DNA of 64,000 nucleotides from Mesostigma viride. Lineage: Eukaryota; Streptophyta; Mesostigmatophyceae; Mesostigmatales; Mesostigmataceae. The notes below the pieces were generated by a model. It did not search any database, was not told the origin of the DNA, and saw nothing but the letters and a program-made list of their open reading frames with translations. The stretch is taken from positions 1,559,639 through 1,623,638 of the forward strand of contig RPFO01000312.1 of the NCBI GenBank assembly GCA_009746045.1, in the 5' to 3' direction. Positions within the stretch are counted from its first letter, which is position 1; the number at the start of each line of letters is the position of its first letter. Positions 58,807 to 64,000 of this stretch are shown here, one piece after another. Made by a program: the position numbers and the translations under genes.

Positions 58807-60855
58807 GCGGGGCGGGGGCGGGGGCGGGCGGGGGCGGGGGCGGGGGCGGGGGCGGGTCCGGGTCCGGGTCCGGGTCCGGGTCCGGGTCCGGGTCCGGGTC
58901 CGGGTCCGGGTCCGGGTCCGGGTCCGGGTCCGGGTCCGGTTCCGGGTCCAGTTCCGGTTCCGGTTCCGGTTCCGGTTCCCGGTCCGGGTCCGGGTCCGGG
59001 TCCGGGTCCGGGTCCGGGTCCGGGTCCGGGTCCGGGTCCGGGTCCGTGTCCGGGTCCGGGTCCGGGTCCGGGTCCGGTTCCGGGTCCGGGTCCGGGTCCG
59101 GGTCCGGTTCCGGTTCCGGTTCCGGTTCCGGTTCCGGTTCCGGTTCCGGTTCCGGTTCCGGTTCCGGTTCCGGTTCCGGTTCCGGTTCCGGTTCCGGGTC
59201 CGGGTCCGGTTCCGGGTCCGGTTCCGGGTCCGGGTCCGGGTCCGGGTCCGGGTCCGGGTCCGGGTCCGGGTCCGGGTCCGGGTCCGGGTCTGGGTCCGGG
59301 TCCGGGTCTGGGTCCGGGTCCGGGTGGGGGGGTCTGGGGCAGGGGCAGGGGCAGGGGCAGGGGCAGGGGCAGGGGCAGGGGCAGGGGCAGGGGCAGGGGC
59401 AGGGGCAGGGGCAGGGGCAGGGGCAGGGGCAGGGGCAGGGGCAGGGGCAGGGGCAGGGGCAGGGGCAGGGGCAGGGGCAGGGGCAGGGGCAGGGGCAGGG
59501 GCAGGGGCAGGGGCAGGGGCAGGGGCAGGGGCAGGGGCAGGGGCAGGGGCAGGGGCAGGGGCAGGGGCAGGGGCAGGGGCAGGGGCAGGGGCAGGGGCAG
59601 GGGCAGGGGGAAGATGCAAATGGAAGCAACTTGAAGGAAGGAATGGAGAGGGGTTGAGTGTGTGAAGATCAAATCCACCACCCACAAACGCCCAGGGCAC
59701 AGATTCCCATGCGTTGATTGCGGTGACTGCTTCAATCACGCGATTCCTATTTCACCAATGCCACTGGCAGCCCTCTAACGGGGCACATGCCACGTGGCGC
59801 GCAAGCATGTCTGCGTGTTGTGATACATACAACACCGCCAGATGCCAGTCCTGCATTGACCCCTTGTGCATATCCTCCTTGTCTGCAGCAAGTATGCTTG
59901 CAGGTGGGCACCATCCCTCCACGAGGGCTGGCCTAGTAGTTGCCAAGCCGTGGTGCTCTCTAGTGCATGGATGCCTTGCTACAAACACAGGATGCGGGGC
60001 TGCCACCTGCACTGAGTTTTCATGGCCTGCCAACAGAAGTGAACGGAAGGGGCGGCAAAATTGGCGCTACGCAGATGATGGCGGGCAGTCCCCTTAATTC
60101 GCCAGCTGCTGACTTTCTTTCCAGGAGGAGGATGGGAGGTTGATAGGAGGAGGGCCCATGTACACGCCAGCTCAACACAGAAGAAACCATACATAGATAA
60201 TTACAGCAATATGGAAAACGCTGCATTCGGCACTCTCTGGTTTACCTCTGGCCACAGCGAAGGCTGGTGGTGTGGGGCCATGACCGCCCTGCAGTCTACC
60301 CATCGGTGAAGAAACACCTTCATGTTGCCAAGATCAGGGACTGAAGCTTACCTGTGCGAAATCTCGCAATTCTGGGCCACCGGCAAGAAATTCCACCCTC
60401 AACTTCTTCACTGCCAGGGCCAGCCCCTCACCCGATTTCATCCTGTATTGATCCACCGTCGCAAAAGCACCCTCACCAAGGCGCCCCACGTTCTGCATGT
60501 CCTCCAGCTGGACATAGCAGTCCGGGGACACCATGTCCCGAAGTGTACGGAAACCCGCGACGAACCTATTCGTGATGACTACCAGGTGTACCACCTCGGC
60601 AAAAGTTCTTCTCGATGGGCTGGCGCCAGGTTCCACAGAGGAGGCCGTTGGTGCCGTCGTCGCAGATTTTCCCAAGGGCGACTCTGCCTCCGGCATATCG
60701 TATGCCATAACGGATGACATTGGGGATGACATGATATCGGATAACGTCCTTGTCGCCGGCATGCGTAGATCACCTTGATGATTGTCTGCGGTACTTTCAG
60801 GAAGCTCAACAATGACGCCACTGGTCTCCATGGCGTTGAGGGAAGTAACTGCCAT
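49151..60855 (-). CDS. TKL-type Ser/Thr protein kinase, five exons, exon 3 split by an LTR element
   Basis: Minus-strand exons are 60855-60352, 58284-58030, 56941-56648 plus 50922-50897 (one exon once the LTR element and one target duplication are removed), 50459-50366 and 49465-49151. The sum is 1488 bp, 495 residues and a stop. All junctions are GT-AG and in phase (0, 0, 2, 0). Exon 1 has a Ser/Thr-rich head, the glycine loop [11 protein letters not shown] (124-134) and Lys150 in LAVKKL. Exon 2 has Glu169 ([14 protein letters not shown]) and HRDIKLD (catalytic Asp249). Exon 3 has NILID and DFG (267-269). Exon 4 has YMAPEIF (APE 379-381). Exon 5 holds [16 protein letters not shown] and the C-lobe. 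All key kinase residues are present. An insert of over 90 residues separates DFG and APE. As read, the LTR insertion after residue 351 should abolish full-length protein. Confidence 0.88.
50928..51552 (-). repeat. 3' LTR of the gag-only element
   Basis: Matches 56023-56647 at an offset of 5095. Preceded in sense by the purine tract. Confidence 0.93.
51990..53026 (-). pseudogene. gag-like ORF 1 of the gag-only element
   Basis: Frame at 53026-52445 ([20 protein letters not shown], then [20 protein letters not shown] and [10 protein letters not shown]). A shifted frame gives [12 protein letters not shown] and [18 protein letters not shown]. No named domain was found. It is homologous in order to the block at 53589-54630. 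Confidence 0.5.
53589..54630 (-). pseudogene. gag-like ORF 2, diverged duplicate of ORF 1
   Basis: Pieces in different frames run parallel to ORF 1: [12 protein letters not shown] (cf. [12 protein letters not shown]), [22 protein letters not shown] (cf. [12 protein letters not shown]), [11 protein letters not shown] and [15 protein letters not shown] (cf. [15 protein letters not shown]). The element therefore seems to carry an internal gag duplication. Confidence 0.5.
54640..56022 (-). other. 5' internal region of the gag-only element, non-coding
   Basis: No convincing ORF. Includes a (TAA/TGA)n-like stretch at 54900-54935. Confidence 0.5.
56023..56647 (-). repeat. 5' LTR of the gag-only element
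   Basis: In sense it is followed by ATGGTAATCGAGGAGTTAG, a possible primer-binding region of uncertain tRNA match. Confidence 0.93.
57031..57125. repeat. 8-bp repeat CAGGTGGT in kinase intron 2
   Basis: Roughly 11 units with one shortened copy near 57095. Confidence 0.9.
57286..57773. repeat. (GACC)n tetranucleotide array in kinase intron 2
   Basis: About 490 bp, with one base lost near 57615 and a few point changes. PTDR and SVGR ORFs are artefacts. Confidence 0.98.
58521..59610. repeat. G-rich hexanucleotide arrays in kinase intron 1
   Basis: Successive blocks are built on GGGGTC, GGGTTC, GGGGTC, GGGGCG, GGGTCC mixed with GGTTCC, and GGGGCA. Block borders are sharp. Long ORFs in all frames are translations of the arrays. 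The + strand G runs could form G-quadruplexes. Confidence 0.97.
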
Positions 60856-62050
60856 TGACTAGTCAAGACCACACCGCCTCGAAGACTAATGTACACCATG
60901 CATTTAACTTGAAGGCAGGAGTAAATACCGATCACCGTCAAATCATCGGCGTTACAGAGGACACCGGGCTAGGATCGTTCATGAACCCGATTGCGCGCAC
61001 CCGCGTAGGGGTAAGGCACATTGTTTTGAAATTGGTCTTTACAGCATTGATGAAGTTTGCGCGAAGTGTACCCCGTTTGGGCCGCCCCGGCAAGTTCTTC
61101 CCAGGTCTCACAGGCATAATGCAACCACGGCTTGGCGCTGGTTTCATTTCCCCGCGTCGGCAACTCTCCAAATGAACACGTCGCTAGCGACCTTTCGCCA
61201 CACCTACGATGCGGCTGCTCCAACATTAGTCGGCACTCGAAGCAGCTGGCAATATGTGCGCGCCTTTTGTGCATTCTGAAAGGGCGCAGGATCTCTACCC
61301 GAGCCAGTACGATATAGTGTAGTTGCAAGACTGTTCGCATGCCCGCCAAGACTGCTCGCATGTCCGCCAGAGCTGGGAACTGGACGTGGAAAACCCGAGC
61401 TGGATCGCGGCGTTCCGTTGCGGGCTATAATATTGTGTTGGAATATTCAACGTATGATATATCAAGAACAATTACAACATGATCACACGTCTGTCGCAGC
61501 AGTGTCGCGCGTAGAGTTTCTGTAAGATATGTCGGGTTGTGTCGGATATGTCCGCGAAAGTATCCTCGTTGCCACGCGCATGTCGCCAGCGCATTTGTTA
61601 TCTCAACTACCGTCCATCTTTTTCATAATATTTTGCAAGCATATGGGATCTAGAATCTGGAGACTGGGATTCCCCTGCGAATTCGAAGCTGCTTCCGACT
61701 TCCGACTTTCGAGCTGGTCATGACCCCGCTTTCGGGGGACGGGGCGTACGGCTCGGGGACCGGCGCGGCGCGGGTCTGGGCCTGGTCTGGGGACTCTCCC
61801 CGTCGCGGGTGGTGTCGCGGTCTGGGGACTGCCGTGAGTGCCGTCGCGGTGCGAGGGGACGACCATGTGCGTGGGCCAGAAACCCCCCACGTGTCCTGGA
61901 CGACGATGTGCGTGGGCCAGAACCCCCCAACGTGTCCTGGCGCCTGTCCTGGGCTGCGTGTGTCCTGGATCCAGGAATTTAGGAGACGCATTCATATTAC
62001 CCACCCACAACCGACAGGTATTTTAGGCGCAAGACACCGACACCACGGAC
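60856..62050. other. upstream flank of the kinase gene; no supported gene
   Basis: Short ORFs near 60.97-61.36 kb on the minus strand lack supporting features. GTGCGTGGGCCAGAA recurs at 61868 and 61908 (imperfect tandem of about 40 bp). Confidence 0.45.
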
Positions 62051-62099
62051 GAGAATTCGCCGTTCACAAAAGAAAGCGACGGTCGTCACAGAAATGGAC

Positions 62100-63095
62100 G
62101 CGAAACGGATGCGGGAAGAATGCCCTGCTCCGGCATTAGGAAGAGGATGCCGGAGGCCAGCGTGGCAGCGACGGGAAAGAAGGCAGAGTGGGCTATGGGC
62201 GTAGCCGGGCTGGTTTGTTTCAGGCGCGACCTCCCCCAACTGCTCCCCCAGCAGCAAACGGCGAGATATCGGAGGGCAGGCGCGAGTGCTTCGACTCGCG
62301 GAACCGCATGACCCTTCAAACGTTGAGGCGATATCAATCAGCATGGAAACGTTTCTGTGCGTTTCATCACGCGACACCGGAGTATGCGGAGGGCTAGGAA
62401 CACCTTTCTACAGTGGGGGCGGTCGAGCAGTATCTGGAAAGCCGAAAAGACACGGAGGCAGATGTATCATGCACTGTGGTTTCTGATCTGTGTGTGTCCG
62501 GTCCCATGTTTCAAAGCACAACCTTACAAGTCTCTGCTGCTGCATCTGGGGCATCGGTCAGGCCGCAATTCACACGCTGTATTTCCCACTTTGTATTTGG
62601 ATGCTGTCGTACCAATGTTTCACTCGTTGCAGGGGAAGGCCACCCTGGATAAGGTCCTGAACGCGTTGGCATTTTTTCGCACTAGGTGGTACTTCATCCA
62701 TGCGAAGGGCACAGCCCCCGACGTGGGTGAACATGAGGGAATCAAGATTTACAAGGCATCTGCGTCATCGAGGTCCAAGGAGCGGGCCATTCCCGAGTAA
62801 GTGGTGGTGATACTACTCTCTTTGGACATCTGGTTTGCCATGCTTCTAGGGATGAATTTCTCTCTGGCGTTCATGGTTTGCATTGTATGAACGCGGTGTT
62901 CATTTTTTGTGGCAATGCCCTTGTGTTTTGGTGCCCTATTCAGGAACGCGTAGCAGGATGCAGCAAGGCATATCACCACGTTGAAGTACGGCGACGCAGA
63001 GTTCAGGGCTGCTAACCGGCATTTCCTCGAGCTGAGCTGCGAGGGCATGTTCGCGGACAGAGAGAGGCAACAACACCTTGCCAACCAGATGCGGT
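62100..63095 (+). CDS. possible tyrosine-recombinase-like (core-binding) gene fragment
   Basis: One frame gives SRNRMTLQTLRRYQSAWKRF and CAFHHATPEYAEG, the pattern of the SAM-like core-binding domain of tyrosine recombinases found in DIRS or Crypton elements and some host genes. AVEQYLESRK follows in the next frame. Other exons or frames give HRSGRNSHAVFPTLYLDAVV, LDKVLNALAFFRTRWYFIHA and a clear exon-like stretch (ITTLKYGDAEFRAANRHF, then ERQQHLANQMR) ending at a donor GTAAGA at about 63096. The catalytic R, H-x-x-R and Y were not seen. The exon structure is unresolved. Confidence 0.4.
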
Positions 63096-63540
63096 AAGAG
63101 TTTTCCCTAGCATGGCTATTACAATACCTTTCTGGCTAGGTTGGTGTCCTTGCATGGTGTCAACAGATATCTCTGAGCCTTCTGCAAGAACTTCAACAGC
63201 AATACCTGTAGTGCTTCCATGGTTTCTAATTATAGTGGTACATGGGTTGTGCTGTATCACCAAGTTCATAGCCTTGCAGGCTTTGTCCACAAGTTCAATG
63301 TTGGTTGTGACCTGGTCATGGGTTTTGTGGCATTTATGCTTGCTTGGGTACAAAGATTTTCGTTATTGCCACGCCCGTCCCGACTTCCCCCCAATGCATA
63401 CCCACCCAGATCCGACTTCCTTGACAACCACCTTACTGCATTGCGCTCCATGGGGACGCGCAAGACCAACCTGCAACCTGCCATGCGTGTTCGCGCTGCA
63501 ATACCATACTGAGCCGTACGCTGAGACTGCGGTTATGATT
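63096..63540. other. no supported gene, probably intron
   Basis: Follows the donor at about 63096. No clear exon. Confidence 0.4.
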
Positions 63541-63645
63541 CATCATCCTGAACGACTCGAACACGCGGACAAGATAACGGCAGGCTCGAGCTACCATGGT
63601 CCGGATTCTCCCGATTTCTGGCCTGCGCTGGTTGTCTCCTTGATG
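63541..63645 (+). repeat. dispersed family D, long copy
   Basis: Nearly identical to 42131-42241, ending GGTTGTCTCCTTGATGAT. Confidence 0.85.
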
Positions 63646-64000
63646 ATCTCCATGGTGGATTCTAAACAGCTCCGTGAAGGCGATGGCATGATACAGCATG
63701 TCAGGTGGTGGTGGTGGATGGTTTGCAATGTCAGCACATGCCCCCGACTTGCAAGAGCCTCAACATGCGCAAAGAGTTCAAGGCCATGCACAAGGAGAAG
63801 TTCCCGGGCGCATTGGCCGAGGTTGATGTAGGACGTGTTGGGTCGATTTAGGAGGTAATTGGTATCCAGGAGGCATCGACCCTTCGCCGTGCATCTCAAA
63901 ATGGCCGGGGTGCCTGAACTTGGTGATTGGGCACTGCTACATCATGCAGATTGTGCGTCTGCCATTGCAATTTCAGTGACCAGTAACCGGGATTTCACTG
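63646..64000 (+). other. window end; one exon-like stretch at about 63750-63829
   Basis: SLNMRKEFKAMHKEKFPGAL and AEVDV precede a possible donor GTAGGA, which could be a further exon of the gene starting at 62.1 kb. The rest is undetermined because the window ends. Confidence 0.3.

Noticed and set aside
58521-59610. Interstitial telomere array
   Set aside because: Units are GGGGTC, GGGTCC and GGGGCA, none of them a plant/algal telomere unit (TTTAGGG or TTTTAGGG), and the unit changes along the array.
58446-59739. ORFs over 390 aa rich in PGPG, GSGS or RFRF
   Set aside because: Translations of G-rich hexamers in kinase intron 1, open on both strands only because the repeats lack stops.
60938-61361. 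Minus-strand ORFs upstream of the kinase as extra exon
   Set aside because: No splice site links them in frame to the ATG at 60855, and no recognisable domain.

Overview
The window is nuclear DNA from a eukaryotic alga, most likely a green alga. A prasinophyte-type genome would fit, but this is inferred from style and not proven. The evidence is genes with several GT-AG introns (acceptors mostly GCAG), a plant/algal-style TKL kinase, a CRAL-TRIO lipid-transfer protein, copia-like, L1-like and hAT elements, and very large microsatellites. No bacterial operons, rRNA, confident tRNA or CRISPR array were seen.

Layout. 0-2.6 kb: a 145-bp tandem repeat and one candidate exon. 2.65-10.3 kb: a complete, young LTR retrotransposon on the minus strand (473-bp LTRs with one mismatch seen, 5-bp target duplication). 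Its pol appears to run integrase, protease, RT, RNase H. 11.1-13.3 kb: a spliced proline-rich gene. 13.8-17.4 kb: inverted and simple repeats and a LINE remnant. 17.5-21.9 kb: a small two-exon gene, then a four-exon CRAL-TRIO gene whose exons join in frame to 271 aa.

22.4-48.2 kb is a retroelement graveyard. It holds a 5.3-kb L1-like LINE whose 3' tail grew into a (CATC)n array, ORF1-only LINE derivatives, a palindromic pair of LINE 3' ends, many 5'-truncated copies with a constant 3' end, a candidate tRNA-derived SINE pair, two inverted copies of a 1.3-kb non-coding element, a 173-bp tandem repeat, and a hAT transposon inserted in a 1-kb (GGT)n array. Two host-like genes lie head to head near 34.6 kb.

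49.15-60.86 kb is one TKL-type protein kinase gene on the minus strand, five exons totalling 495 codons. Its third coding exon is split by a 5.72-kb gag-only LTR element (625-bp LTRs, GTTAA target duplication). Removing the element on paper leaves a frame that crosses every splice junction correctly. 62-63.1 kb holds a possible tyrosine-recombinase-like gene fragment.

Several reading-frame breaks fall on 6-7 base G/C runs, so part of the apparent decay may be sequencing or assembly error.
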